64,000 nucleotides of DNA from Warburgia ugandensis (taxonomy: Eukaryota > Streptophyta > Magnoliopsida > Canellales > Canellaceae), in assembly GCA_035236585.1 (NCBI GenBank), contig CP141130.1, positions 33,615,501 to 33,679,500 of the forward strand, in the 5' to 3' direction. Shown here piece after piece: positions 39,575-50,984 of the stretch. The first letter of the stretch is position 1; every line of letters starts with the position of its first letter. A program made the position numbers and the translations under genes. The notes under the pieces were generated by a model. It was not told where the DNA came from. It saw only the letters and a list, made by a program, of their open reading frames with translations, and made no database searches.

Positions 39575-39975
39575 GCCCTGCTATGGCGATGCTGCCAATG
39601 GTGTTGCCGCCCTTGGTGGTGGCAGATCCCTCTGGAAAAATTAGGATTTGAGGGTTTTTGTAAAAATCTGGGGAGGAAGACGACAGGGGGTGCTGTTATC
39701 ATCACGGCCCCTGTGTTTTTCGTCTTTTTCGTTTTTCTATTTAAATTCCAGAAATACCCCTATCTTTAAACGGCCGTAACTTCTTCATACGAACTCCGTT
39801 TTGGGTGATTTTTTAGGCGTTGGATTCCATTTTTCGAGTAGAATCTAATGGTACCAAGTTTCCTTACAAATTATTTAATTTAGTATTTTAAATAAAGTGA
39901 AACATTTAACTCAGTTCATTTCTTAAAGAATGACCAATTTTTGTTAAAAATAGCGTAAATTGCTCGGGCGTTATA

Positions 39976-39980
39976 GTAAT
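39976..39980. repeat. Right target site duplication of element B
   Basis: GTAAT, against GCAAT at 28094-28098. Confidence 0.75.
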
Positions 39981-40144
39981 GGTCTACCCTAAAACTTAGA
40001 TTGAAAAATAAGGAGAAAAGGCTAGTGGGAGGCATGGAATTAACCAATGAAAGAATATATGGAGGGCTGCAACCATATGGAGAAAATCGTTGAACACTTA
40101 GGGAGAGAGAAAGGTGGGTGGAGCCAACTCTTTTGCGAGGGAGG
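39981..40144 (-). repeat. Probable continuation of LTR piece F
   Basis: 164 bp between elements B and E. By the target duplication of B this must be the sequence that once joined 28098. It contains no gene. It may resume after element E at about 54476. Confidence 0.55.
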
Positions 40145-42826
40145 TGGTGTAGCTTTAAAAATGCACGCAAACACGCAAATCAAAGTAGTAATTACATGCT
40201 AGAGAGGTTCATCCCACAGGAAATTTCACATAATTTTCAATAGAGTGGACCTTATACAAGTTGCTTATCTTAGCCAGAGAGAGATGGTTTTTATCAAACT
40301 AGGAAAGTAAGCAACATGAAATTGGAAACATGAACTAAATTAAAAACTACAACTAAAGGAAACTTTGTAAAAATAAAGATGTTTGATGAAATTAGAAACT
40401 TTCATAACTAACATGCATTCAATAAAAGAAACAAATGCAAAACTAGAATGAATAAATTTAGGCAACTTAACTTAGGGAAACCCACTAACAAGGAAAGTTT
40501 TCAAATTTAACACTTTCCTAAACCTAAAACTTTCTAAAAATGGAACTCTCTAAAACCCAAAAATACAACTTTCTAAAACTAATCTAAGAGGTGAAAAACT
40601 AATTATCAATTGCTAAACTAAGATTAATCAACAAAACAAAGAAAAATCTAAAGAGGAATTACCCAAGTACCATGCACGTGACTGTGGGATGGTGTGCACG
40701 GTTCATGGGATGATAACTACACAAATTTCAATAAGTAAAAGATAAATAACTTGTATTCTAATCAAAGCACTCAATAAATAGCCTAAAAAGGTAAATGGGT
40801 TCCTAAGAATGAAGCAAATATGATGAATAAGGTGCTAGAAACTAAGCATGAATATTGAATGGAAAATTTCCAGATTTCAAGCATTTAAGAAACTCAAATC
40901 AAACCAAGCATTGAAAGAAATTGAACTAGCACTTTTTATAAGAGATAAAGAGTCAAGATATAAAGTACTTAGCTACTGGAACTTCAAATAGCTCTATTGA
41001 TTGAATGGGAAAATACATTAGAAATAGTGCATATGATACATAGAGGTAAATCTAAAAATGAAGCACTTTTCCTATGTCTAAACCTTGATTCTAATCAAAG
41101 CTAAAATACTCTCCATTACTCTCAAACTAAAATTAGATAATATGTAAGTAAGACCCAAGAGAGAATCAAGAGAATGGATGACTAGAATAATGGGAGTAGT
41201 TAAGGCAAAAGATGCCTAGAACTAGTTCAAAATTCAAGTAAAAACATAGAAATCAAGGATTAAAATTATTTATTCTATTGGCTGTCACTATAATAGAAGA
41301 AATAACTTGGGTCTTTGATGAATAAGCAAGAAAAACTAGGAATATTGAAGCAAAGATTCAATGGAAAACAAAGAAGATCTATGTGTTTAGAATTAAAGAA
41401 GAAAAACAAGAACTACTAAGCAATAAAACAAGGATTGAAAGCAAAGTACTAACCTAGAATTGAAGTGCAAGAACAAGAGAAAATACATAAAAATCCAACG
41501 AAAGAACAAACCAAAAGAAAGTTCAATTCCAAAGCTCTAACGATGACCAAGATAGATTGCTTCTGTCAAGGTTTTGTCACAAAACCTCAACATGGAAAAA
41601 AAAAAAAGAAAGAAAAAAAAAGTGAAATTCTTAGAGCTTTATAGATGGATGGATTTCCAATTGAATGAGCTTAATTTGGGAATGGAAAGTAGATCTAGAT
41701 CTAGGGTTTCGATGAGAGAAAGTTAGGTGGAGAGTGAGGTCGAGGAATGAGGTAAGCAAGATGACATCATGTTAAGGTAAGGTGTTTGCCATATATTTAG
41801 AAAGCGGGGAAGGCATATCCTTTTAAGGAAGGTGCCTTGGAGCTCCTTCACTTCTAAATACATGGTTTGTTATTGGAAAGAGAGTAGTGGAAAGGAAACA
41901 AGATAGGAAATATGGGAAAGTAGCAAGGGTTTTGAAGTGTTTTGGATGTGAACTAGAGTTAGGGGTTTCCCAATTAGAAAACCACTTAAGATGATAACCA
42001 AGCAAGGGGGAGGCATCACTTTTAGGAATGTGCCTCCTTCCTTCAAGTAAAAATCATGGGACCCTAGATTAGGTGGAGGAAAAAGATGAAAAATAGAAAT
42101 GGAAAGTGGGATTTTCTCTCTTAATATGTACCTATGCATAATCATCTTACCTTTAACAAATATCTCTCAAAACCTCCCAATTATCCTTTAAAAATCATGT
42201 CTTTAATCTAGGATAATTACTTAAATTAATCCTCCAATTGTGTGACTCGATGTGGTATGGCTCTCATGTGGCTTGATTGTTAGCTTTGATGGCTCATTCA
42301 TTGATGGGTTGAGACCCCCTTGGCTTTAAAGCTTGAATGGCTTGGCTTCTTTAGGTTTCCTTGTTAAAATAGGAAACCTCATGCATGGCTTCAATTCTCG
42401 TGCAAAGTGGTAGAATTGCATGGCTTTTTGCATGAGCCATTTTAATCACTTTTAATGCTTCTCATTGCCTTCTTGCTTGCCCTAAGATGGTCTTGAATCT
42501 TGGCCACACTTTGGATTGATTCCATTAGGCTTTGGTTTAATCTTTTGATCTTGATCTACAATTCTCATATTGATCAATCTTGGCTTTTGGATCACCTTCT
42601 CAACACCTACAAAAGATGAAAAATCTTAATTAAATCCTAAAATATTATGAAAATTCACATACTTACTCTAGATTAGCTCTTGAAGCTACAAAATATCACA
42701 CTTTTGAATTATTAGGTCGAAATGCATGTGTTACAAATTTTCAGAAAAACATTAGCAATATGCTTATAATTTATAACATATGGGCAACTAATTGGGTAGT
42801 TTTTATACAAAATCAAACACTTATCA
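40145..42826 (-). repeat. 3' LTR of element E
   Basis: 2682 bp from TGGTGTAGCTTTAAAAATGC to CACTTATCA. Similar over its length to 51012-54475 (one duplication unit removed), and to the LTRs of A and D. A TATA-like site CTATAAAG (minus strand) lies at 41637-41644. Confidence 0.88.
41637..41644 (-). promoter_or_regulatory. Putative TATA box, E 3' LTR
   Basis: CTATAAAG on the minus strand, about 1.18 kb into the LTR; repeated in the 5' LTR. Confidence 0.4.
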
Positions 42827-42840
42827 CACCTTCCTACTAG
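42827..42840 (-). other. Polypurine tract of element E
   Basis: The minus strand reads AGTAGGAAGGTG directly before the LTR start TGATAAGTG. Element A has a related sequence at the same place. Confidence 0.7.
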
Positions 42841-44400
42841 CATTTTGCTAGTTCCAAGTAAAATATCTTACAAATCATGAAAACAAAATGGTTGCCCCTA
42901 GTGGATGAGTTAAGCCTCATGAGGATTTGCACTGAATATAACCACAAAATCACATAAGGCAAAGTCCTTTATTTTGTCTCAGAGAATTATTGTCCATTAG
43001 CACTCTATTGGCTCAAACAACTTAATAAAGATGAATGAAAAATTTTACAAGTTACCCACATCCTAAAGCCATCTTATTCCAGTTTCATCTTGGAGTGCAT
43101 ACGTAATTCAGGACTTCTAAAAAGTAATGCATATTGCTTCATTGGAAAGATATCATGATTTCAAATTCTCACTGGTATGCACTCAGAAAGAAAGCTCTTA
43201 AAGAATGGGATCAAACAAATTTCTCTCACTATGTGACTAAATCCAATAGAACTAGTAAATCAAATAAACTTAGTAAGCACTAATGAGACAAAAGAATATG
43301 ATCCCTAAGAAAGGACATCATTTCCAATGTCGTTAGGGTTATTTCACATTAATTCCCTCATATTTATATTCTCATTAAGACTATTTTCCACCTTAAGATC
43401 AGTAGGTCTTTAGATAGGATGAAACATAAGCTTAGGATAGATTCTGAAGGGAAGGGTATAAGGATTCGAAGTTTCAAATCTAAGTAGAGGTCTACAATTG
43501 AATGCTGGACAACATTACATTTATTTAATAATAAAGTGAATATCTTTTGTACTTTTCCTTCCTCTTCATTTTTCTTTTTCATAATATTTTTATTTTTCTG
43601 ACTCTTCTTTATATTTCTTTTTTTTCTTTTTTTAGGCAATTTTTCTTTGTAAGCACTATGATATTTTTCACTTCTTTTATTTTGTCGTCTTCAAACTTTT
43701 TCTACCATCTCTACTCTTTTTGAAAGATAGGTAATGAAGATTTTAACTGAGTTTCTTTGGTTAAGGTAAATGGGATATTGAAAAGAAAAGGCTTATTAAG
43801 AGGCTCAAAGGGTCTAACTAATGGTATAGTATTTGGGTAGGCTTTAGGTCTTTGGGCTATAGCAAGGATAAACTATATCATTTCCTAGGTCACTTAAAGC
43901 CTATTAGATTCAATAAATATTAAGGAAAGAAAGTTAGTAATCTTTTTAGTTCTTGGCATTTTGACCAAAACAAAGAACATTGGGATCTCTCAAATTGATA
44001 ATCACTAAAGGAATTATGGAATTACATATAACCCTCAGAAAGATGATAGTATCTAACACTCACTTGGATATAAAGGTCTCCACTAATTTTTCTCAAGGTC
44101 TCTAAGTGATAACAATCTATTAGTCTAGACTATGCACTGTGTACAAGCGTATTCTAAGATTTAACATTCATAAAACACTTTAGGACATGAATAAAATGTA
44201 GGAGAAATACTAAGTTTCAAAAAATCCAATTCTCATCACAGTAAAGGAACTTTACCTTAAAAACTAAAAGAAGTCAAAAAAAAATTCAAGGAAAAACTCA
44301 AAATCTCATGCATGTCTAAACCCCTAACCTAAACTAAACATTGTCCCTAATGTTTAAAACATAGGACTCCTATATGATAAATGGGTAATGTAGAACAATA
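42841..44400 (-). other. Element E 3' untranslated region, no gene seen
   Basis: Between pol and the polypurine tract. The Lys-rich minus-strand frame at 43364-43639 arises from an A/T-rich run and has no family match that I recognise. On the minus strand TTAGGTTAGGGGTTTAGAC (about 44320-44340) parallels the GGTTGGGGGTGTAGA site of element A. Confidence 0.6.
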
Positions 44401-45950
44401 AGATACCCTAAAAACCCTGGTTTGCATCCTAGTGACTACTAAGTTTAACTTCTTCAACAAGCATGCAATGTCATGATGAATCCTGGTATGATGATGGAGG
44501 TAGGTGTCATGGGACATGCTATGGTGAGTCCTAGTATATAGGTTCCTCTAACAATATCTCTTCTGTTTCAAGGTTGATCATCTCTAGATAGGGCTTTAAT
44601 TGTTGCCCATTGACTTTGGAAAGCTCACCATCCTTTTCTATCTTGATGGCCCCTTGTGGATAAATAGTATAACCTATGTAGGGTCTAGTTTGTCAAGATC
44701 AAAGTTTTTTAGGGAATAGATGCAATCTAGATTTATACAAAAGGACCTTCTATCCTATGGTAAAGGACTTTCATAGTATGTGTTTATCATGACTGCTTTT
44801 TATTTGGTCTTTGCATATATTGGCTGACTCATATGCATCTTTTCTAAGTTCATCCAACTCAATGAGTAGTAGTTCTCTATGGGTTCCCACAATATCTAAG
44901 TCAAAATTGATCTTTTTAATGGCCTACTATGCTTTATGCTGAAGTACTACTGGGAGGTGGTAGGCCTTTCCATAGACCAAGCAGTAAGGTGACATGCCTA
45001 TAGGGGCTTTAAATGCAGTACAATAGGCCCATAAAGTGTCGCTAAGCCTTAATGATTAGTTTTTCCTCTTTGGATTGATTGTCTTTTCTAAAATTCGCTT
45101 TATCTCCCTATTAAATACCTCTACTTGTCCACTAGTATGAGGATGGTAAGGGGTAGCAATTCTATTGGCAACACCATATTTCTTCCATAGATGCTCAAAT
45201 ACTTTATTATAAAAATGTTTACCCCCATCACTAATTGTGGCCTTAAGAGTACTAAAGTGTGTAAATATATTTTCTTTTAAGAACTTAACCACTGCCTTGG
45301 GTTATTGGCCTTACACAGTATGGCTTCTACCCATTTTGACACATAATCCAACCCCTAGGAGGATGTATAGATAACCAAAGGAGTTAGGAAATGGTCTCAT
45401 AAAATGAACTCCCCAAACATCAAATAGCTCAATGATCAAAATGGAGTTTAAGGGCATGATATTTCTTTTTCCTATGCTCCCTAATTGTTGACATCAAGCA
45501 CATGCTATGCAGTAAGCAAATGAATCCCTAAAAATGGTGGGCCAGTAAAAGCCACACTACAAAATCTTTGCCATTGTCTTTCTAGAACTAAAATGGCTCC
45601 CGCATGCATGGTCATGATAAAAGAAAATAATCTTATAATGTTCACTATTTGGTGCACATCACTAAATGACCTGATTAGGATAATACTTAAACAACTATGG
45701 ATAGTCCCAAGTAAAGTATTTAACATTGGCAATAAATCTTTTTCTATCTTGTTTAGACCAATGACTAGGAATTTGACATGTGACAGCAATATCTACGTAC
45801 CAAGGCAACTGGGAAATGTGCAACAATTGTTCATTTGGAAAAGTTTCTGTTATAGGCACATTCTTGTTGATAGACTCCACAACTAATATGGATAAGTGGT
45901 CGACTACAACATTTTCATAACCTTTCTTGTCCTAAATTTCTAAATCAAAT
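44401..45950 (-). pseudogene. Integrase relic (element E)
   Basis: The minus strand gives, in order: INKNVPITETFPNEQLLHI and QLPWYVDIAVTC (45880-45695), the Athila spacer before integrase; GFYWPTIFRDSF, the zinc-binding end (about 45500-45560); [12 protein letters not shown] and [20 protein letters not shown] (45292-45056), the catalytic core; and a C-terminal piece about 44580-44700. Stops separate these pieces. It would join retroelement DNA to the chromosome if intact. Confidence 0.85.
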
Positions 45951-45970
45951 TCCTGTAGCCATAGTATCCA

Positions 45971-46264
45971 TCAAATCAGCCGAGGTTTTGCATCTTTCTT
46001 TGAAAGAAGATATTTTAAAGCTCCATGATGTGAGTATACTATAACCTTAGATCCTAGCAAGTAAGATATACACTTATACAAAGCAAATACAATTGTCAAC
46101 AACTCTCTTTTTTTTATTATAGTATAATAATTGAGTTGGGAATCATTGAGTGCCTTGCTAGCATAATATATCATGTGGGGAAAGTTTATCAAAACGCTGC
46201 CCCAACACAGCCCCAATCTCATAGTCTGAAGCATCACACATTTATTTAAAATAGTGTACTCCAA
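45971..46264 (-). pseudogene. RNase H relic (element E)
   Basis: 97 codons open on the minus strand: [59 protein letters not shown]. It matches Ty3/gypsy RNase H; the canonical YTDHAAL motif reads YSHHGAL, so the catalytic Asp is lost. Confidence 0.88.
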
Positions 46265-46414
46265 TCTAGTGGTCGTGTAATAAGCGCAGAAGTTAATTCA
46301 GCCTTTAGGCCCTCAAATTCTTTCATATATTAATCATTAATGTCAAAAGTTGCCTCCTTCTTAAGTAAATTACATGAGAGCTTAGAAATTTTACTAAAGT
46401 CATTAATAAATCAT

Positions 46415-47380
46415 CTATAAAAACCAACATGACATAAAAATGATAAGATTTCTTTCACCGTCCTTGAGGAGGAAGGGGTTAGAGATTAAACGTACTTTGG
46501 GTTTTTCCACTTCTATGCCATTATGTGATATGATGTGGCCTAAAAACACTAAATTCTTTTTTGAACACATAACAAGGACAAGTTTTAAGGGGTGCAAGCA
46601 TTCATCAAATGAAGACCCAAATACTGAGAAATGATCCATAAACACTTCTAACAACCTCTCCACCATATTAAAAAATATGATCAACATACACCTTTAAAAA
46701 GTAGCTAAAGCATTACAAAGTCCAATAGGCATATGACGATAGGCAAAGGTCCCAAAAGGATAGGTGAAGGTAGTCTTCTCCTGGTCCTTAGGTGCTATGG
46801 GATTTGGTTTTGGTGGGAGTAACCATCAAATAATTAGTAATAACTATGATCGACAAACCTCTCTTGCATTTGGTCTATGGAAGGTTAACCAAGTTTAATG
46901 TTTGGTAATTGGTACAAACACTCCACTTGGTGGTCATGCAAGTGGGTACTAACTCATTATCCTTATTTTGGATTACCATGACTCCAAACTTCTTGGGATA
47001 ACCTAAATTGGGCTAACCTAAGTGCTGTTAGAAATGGGGTAGATAACACCAATATCTAATAGCTTAAGCACTTCATCTCTTACCACCTCCTTCATATTGA
47101 AATTTAGTCTTCTCTGTGTTTCCCTAGATGGTTTTGCATGTTCTTCTATGTGAATTCTATGCATACACATAGTAGGGCTAATCTCCTTTATGTCTACTAT
47201 GGTCCACCCTAAAGTAGTCTTATGTTCTTTGATAACACCAAGAAGTTTACATTCTTGTTCTTGATCTATATCTGAAGCTATGATTATAAGTAAGGCTTCA
47301 TCTGGTCCTAAGTAGGAATATTTTTAAATTTTTTTGGAGTGGCTTGAGAACCAAGATGGTTGGTTTTTCTATTGATGGCA
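46415..47380 (-). pseudogene. Reverse transcriptase relic (element E)
   Basis: The open piece 46415-46687 reads NMVERLLEVFMDHFSVFGSS, then FLGHIISHNGIEVEKPKV, the palm/thumb end of Athila-type RT. The catalytic FMDD is FMDH (46628-46642), with the second Asp replaced by His. Upstream RT sequence to about 47380 is broken. RT would copy the element RNA into cDNA in virus-like particles. Confidence 0.87.
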
Positions 47381-48270
47381 CAGGGACAAAATTTTGGGGA
47401 AGAGGTTCCACCAGAGATCTTCATTTGGAGGTATCCATTATAGGTGCAACATCCAAAAGTTTATTTACCTCGTTGATGGACTTGTCTATATCAAACTCAT
47501 AGTTAAAGTGTGCTAGACATGCCTCAAGTGGGTCTAGGATAGATGATGGTATATCAGCATCTTGAAGTAGACCTTTAATTAAATTGACTACACAAGAATC
47601 ATCTAGGTCTAGATGCTGAAGATCGACATTAAAAACATTGAGCTTGACTTTCATAATATAAAAAGATAACTTCATCACATCATTTCTATGGTTCATGGCA
47701 TTATTAGAAATTTCCAAAAAGGGATGTTCAAGGATTACTGGGATTTGACATAAGCTGGGTATTTAAGACAATAAAATCTATAGGAAAGTAAAACCAATCC
47801 ACTTATTAAAGCATCTTCAACCATACCACATGGAATCTTCACTGATCTATTTACTAACTACAAAGTGGCATTGGTTGACTTAAGGTCACCAAGCCCTAGT
47901 TTGTCATAGATGGCAATAGGTTTACACTAGCTCGTAAATCAAGTAGTGCCTTACCAATGACATGGTTTCCTATAACATGAGAGATGGTAGGACAACCTAG
48001 ATCTTTAAAATTAAGAGGTATCTGGTGTTGGATCAAAGAGCTCACTTGCTTGGTGAGAAAGGCTTTCCTTTTCACACTAAGCTTTTGCTTTTGTGTGAAG
48101 AGCTCTTTAAGAAATTTGGCATAAGCCAGAATATCTTTAATAGCATTGAGTAATGGAATATTTATTTGCACATGTTTAAACACATCCATTATCTCATCGA
48201 TATTGGTTCCTTTCTTTGCCTTATTTAGTAGCTGATGGAATGGGGCTTTAGGCACGTAAGTTGCCTCCAC
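47381..48270 (-). pseudogene. Aspartic protease relic and linker (element E)
   Basis: The open stretch 47896-48270 reads HVQINIPLLNAIKDILAYAK, continuing to IGNHVIGKALLDLRASVNLL. The active site DLGAS is DLRAS (47926-47940): Asp kept, Gly changed to Arg. The next open piece, 47421-47717, carries KLNVFNVDLQHLDLDDSC and DPLEACLAHFNYEFD, the linker to RT also seen in element A. Confidence 0.87.
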
Positions 48271-50340
48271 TATAAGCTCAGATGGAGAGGGAGACTTCTG
48301 TCTTTTATCATTCTTTTGTTTTTTAACTGGTTCATTCTCTTCTATGTTTTCCTTAGTCTGCCCTACTTTATTTTCAACCTAACGACCACTCCTAAGGGTA
48401 GTAATAAACTCTACTTCCTCATGGGTCTTTGGTTATGTGAAGTGTACCCTATTTCAAATTGTCCCTTAGGGTTTAGAATTGGCTAACTAGGAAATTGTCC
48501 TTTTCTTCTATCACTCAAAGTAGTCAACAACTAGCTCATTTGCATTTCTAATTTGGCAATAGCATGGGAATTAATAATTGATCTCTGTCTACTCTCATTC
48601 TAGATATTGTGTAAGGCCTTATTAATCTCCTCTCATTTCTTAAGGAGCAACTTTATTGTCCTCAATTGATGGTTTCTTTGTTGAGGAAGATGAAAACTAT
48701 GTGGTTGCAGGGGAATTGAAGCTTTAGGAAAGGGTTGTGCAAGGGGTTCATAGATGGACCACCCTCATAATTGATCTTAGCCCATGACAAGTTAGGATGC
48801 TTATCCCATCCTAGATTATAGGTCTCAGAGTATGGATTATTACTAGGACTGCAATATGCATTCATTGCAGTCACTGTTCTAAAAGATATTGGATATATAC
48901 ACTAATTGAGGGACAAGTTGAGGTTAAATGTGCTAGTGTAGAACAAATAGAACAACCCTCTTGTGAAGGTTTCATGGTTGCCTAGATAGCCATGAAGGTC
49001 TAGAACACATTTTCAAGCTTGTCCACTCTTCCACCCAAGGAGTCAAACTTATCCATTTTATTAAGCATAGAGTTGAGCTTTTGGGATATATCTGAGGTCA
49101 CTCCTATTTCATACAAGCCTCCTTTTTTTTTTAGGTTGGGTGTTTCTTTCTCTTGTATTAGAATAGTCTCATTGGTTGGAATTATTAGCTAAAGTTTGAA
49201 AAAATTCCCATGCCTATGTTTCATTATTTAACTTGAGGGCCCCTCTCCTAGCTGTATCTACCATTTGTCTATTTTGAGGTGTAAGTGCCTCATAGTAGTA
49301 CTGAACTTGCTGCCATTTCTCAAAACATAGTGGGGACACTTTTGTAGTAATTCATTCCACCTTTCCCAGCATTCATAATATTGCTCATAATCTTTTTGTT
49401 AAAAATTAATGATCTCCCTATGAAGGTCATTAGTCTTATTGATGGGGAAGAATTTGTTTTGAAACTTTTTAAACAATTGGTCCCTTGTGGTAATGGAACT
49501 AACCTCTAAAGAATTCAGCCATGATTTGGCCTTATCTTTCAATGAAAAGGGAAACAACCTTAGTCTAATAGAATCATCTAAAATATTTTGGAATTTGAAT
49601 GAAGTGCAAATATCAAGGTATTCCTTAATATGTTGATATGGATCCTCTCTCTCTCTCTCTCTCGACCATAAAATGTTGGCTGTAACTGTATGACTCCAGG
49701 TTTAAGTTCGAAGTGGTTGGTGGGAGATAATGTGATGCATGATGGAGTATTTAATTGGAGTTCTGCCATGAGGTTAGGAATTTGGTTTCTTACCCCTTGC
49801 CTATGGGTACATTAAATCTCAGGATCTAATGGTACTAACTCTGTGTTCTGAGATTCACAAACTTGCAGGCACTAAAATGAAAACCTATCTAAAAGATACA
49901 ACCTAAATCTAAATGTGACTCTTAACTCTATATGATGCACAATCAATCCTAATGATTCACTAACTAGATGTTTTCATAATCTTTGTTAATCTGCAGCTTT
50001 TAAACCTAGATCTAAATAGTGCATCCTTTTATCCAAGCTTGACTACTACTTACAAGTTAGGCTCTACTTTAAAGTGGTTAATACAATTATCATGTAAGGA
50101 GGCATTTAGACCTCAACAATCGTCAACAAAAAGCATGGAAAATTCACTTGGGTTTTGCATACCCCCTATAGCCATGATGCTCAGAAGCCACTGGAGTGAT
50201 AATAGATCTCCTCTTTCAAAAAGGGTCCTACAAGCTTGATACCCAAAGTCTCTTGTTACTTGATTTTAAATTAATCTTTCAAGAGTTGGGATTGTAAACA
50301 TACAAGGAATTGATTTGATTACCTAGGCAGGCCAATGATC
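48271..50340 (-). pseudogene. gag relic (element E)
   Basis: The minus strand gives SWLNSLEVSSITTRDQLFKK and YYECWERWNELLQKCPHY (about 49330-49560), the retrotransposon gag domain, and NPYSETYNLGWDKHPNLSWA (48662-48874), the Athila gag segment. The frames are interrupted by stops. A short CT run (49645-49663) lies inside. Confidence 0.85.
49645..49663 (+). repeat. Short (CT)n microsatellite
   Basis: 19-bp CT run within the gag relic of element E. Confidence 0.9.
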
Positions 50341-50984
50341 TGGTGATGAAATCTAGTCCTTATTGTATGAGGGTTCCTATGAGGCCCTTACTATCTATGT
50401 GTTCCATCTACCAGAAAGCAATAAATGTGTAATGCAAGTACAGGGAATGAAACTAATGCTCACCTATATGCTATCTAACAAGGTCAATTTTATTAGATAG
50501 GTGTAATCTAATGCAACAATCCTAAATAAGATGCAACAAGTATAATGAATGACCCTAAACTATATGAATTACACTACTAACCAATACGCAAACTATATTA
50601 AGAAAATAAAAGAGAATGAGAGAAGCTTACAGTAGGGTTTTTTATAAAGATCAAGTATGGGCCTCCATACCCTACACTTGCCCTATATTATTACAACCCA
50701 TTTAAAATAAAATAAAAAATTGCAATAGGGCCTCACTATAAGTTAACTCAAAAACCTAATTTAAAAAAGCAAGGAAATCCTAATTAAGTTGATGAGGCTT
50801 TGGCCCACAGGATTCTAGTCGCTCCTTTTGACAAATTCTCCTCAGATAAAAACAACGAAATAAGGTCAATTTGTAAGTAGTTAGCAAAATATGCAAGAAT
50901 GATGATAAAACCTTAATCTAATGTAACCTAAGACTACAACTAGACATAAACAATCTAAGTGAAGATCAACAACAAATCCATTGT
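50341..50984 (-). other. Element E leader region, no gene seen
   Basis: Between gag and primer site. It contains CTAGATAGGTGTAATCTAATGC-like sequence, also found in the leader of C (about 20430-20520). No reading frame of note. Confidence 0.55.

Larger units (their letters stand above)
28099..39975 (-). mobile_element. Element B: non-autonomous Tekay/Del-like LTR retrotransposon (LARD-like)
   Basis: Two ~2.9 kb LTRs (28099-33543, which contains nested solo LTR N, and 37050-39975) flank only ~3.5 kb. On the minus strand the order is 5' LTR, a tRNA-iMet-like primer site at 37031-37047, internal sequence, a polypurine tract at 33544-33575, and 3' LTR. Left LTR minus N and its duplication is 2911 bp, against 2926 bp for the right LTR. 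Target duplications GCAAT/GTAAT flank the whole. The polypurine region includes GAGGACGAAATTC, typical of the end of Tekay/Del polyproteins, so the element derives from that lineage, but I can recognise no gag, RT or integrase in it. Size and layout recall large retrotransposon derivatives moved in trans. Confidence 0.88.
37050..39975 (-). repeat. 5' LTR of element B
   Basis: 2926 bp, from TGTGATGACCCGGG to GGGCGTTATA (the terminal CA has become TA). It shows the empty site for solo LTR N and the GC-rich repeat block at about 38640-39130. TATAAAAAG at 39566-39574 on the minus strand matches the site in the other copy. Open frames inside are not supported as genes. Confidence 0.92.

Noticed and set aside
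43364..43639. Lys-rich 91-codon minus-strand frame
   Set aside because: Low-complexity peptide from A/T-rich sequence in the 3' untranslated region of E.
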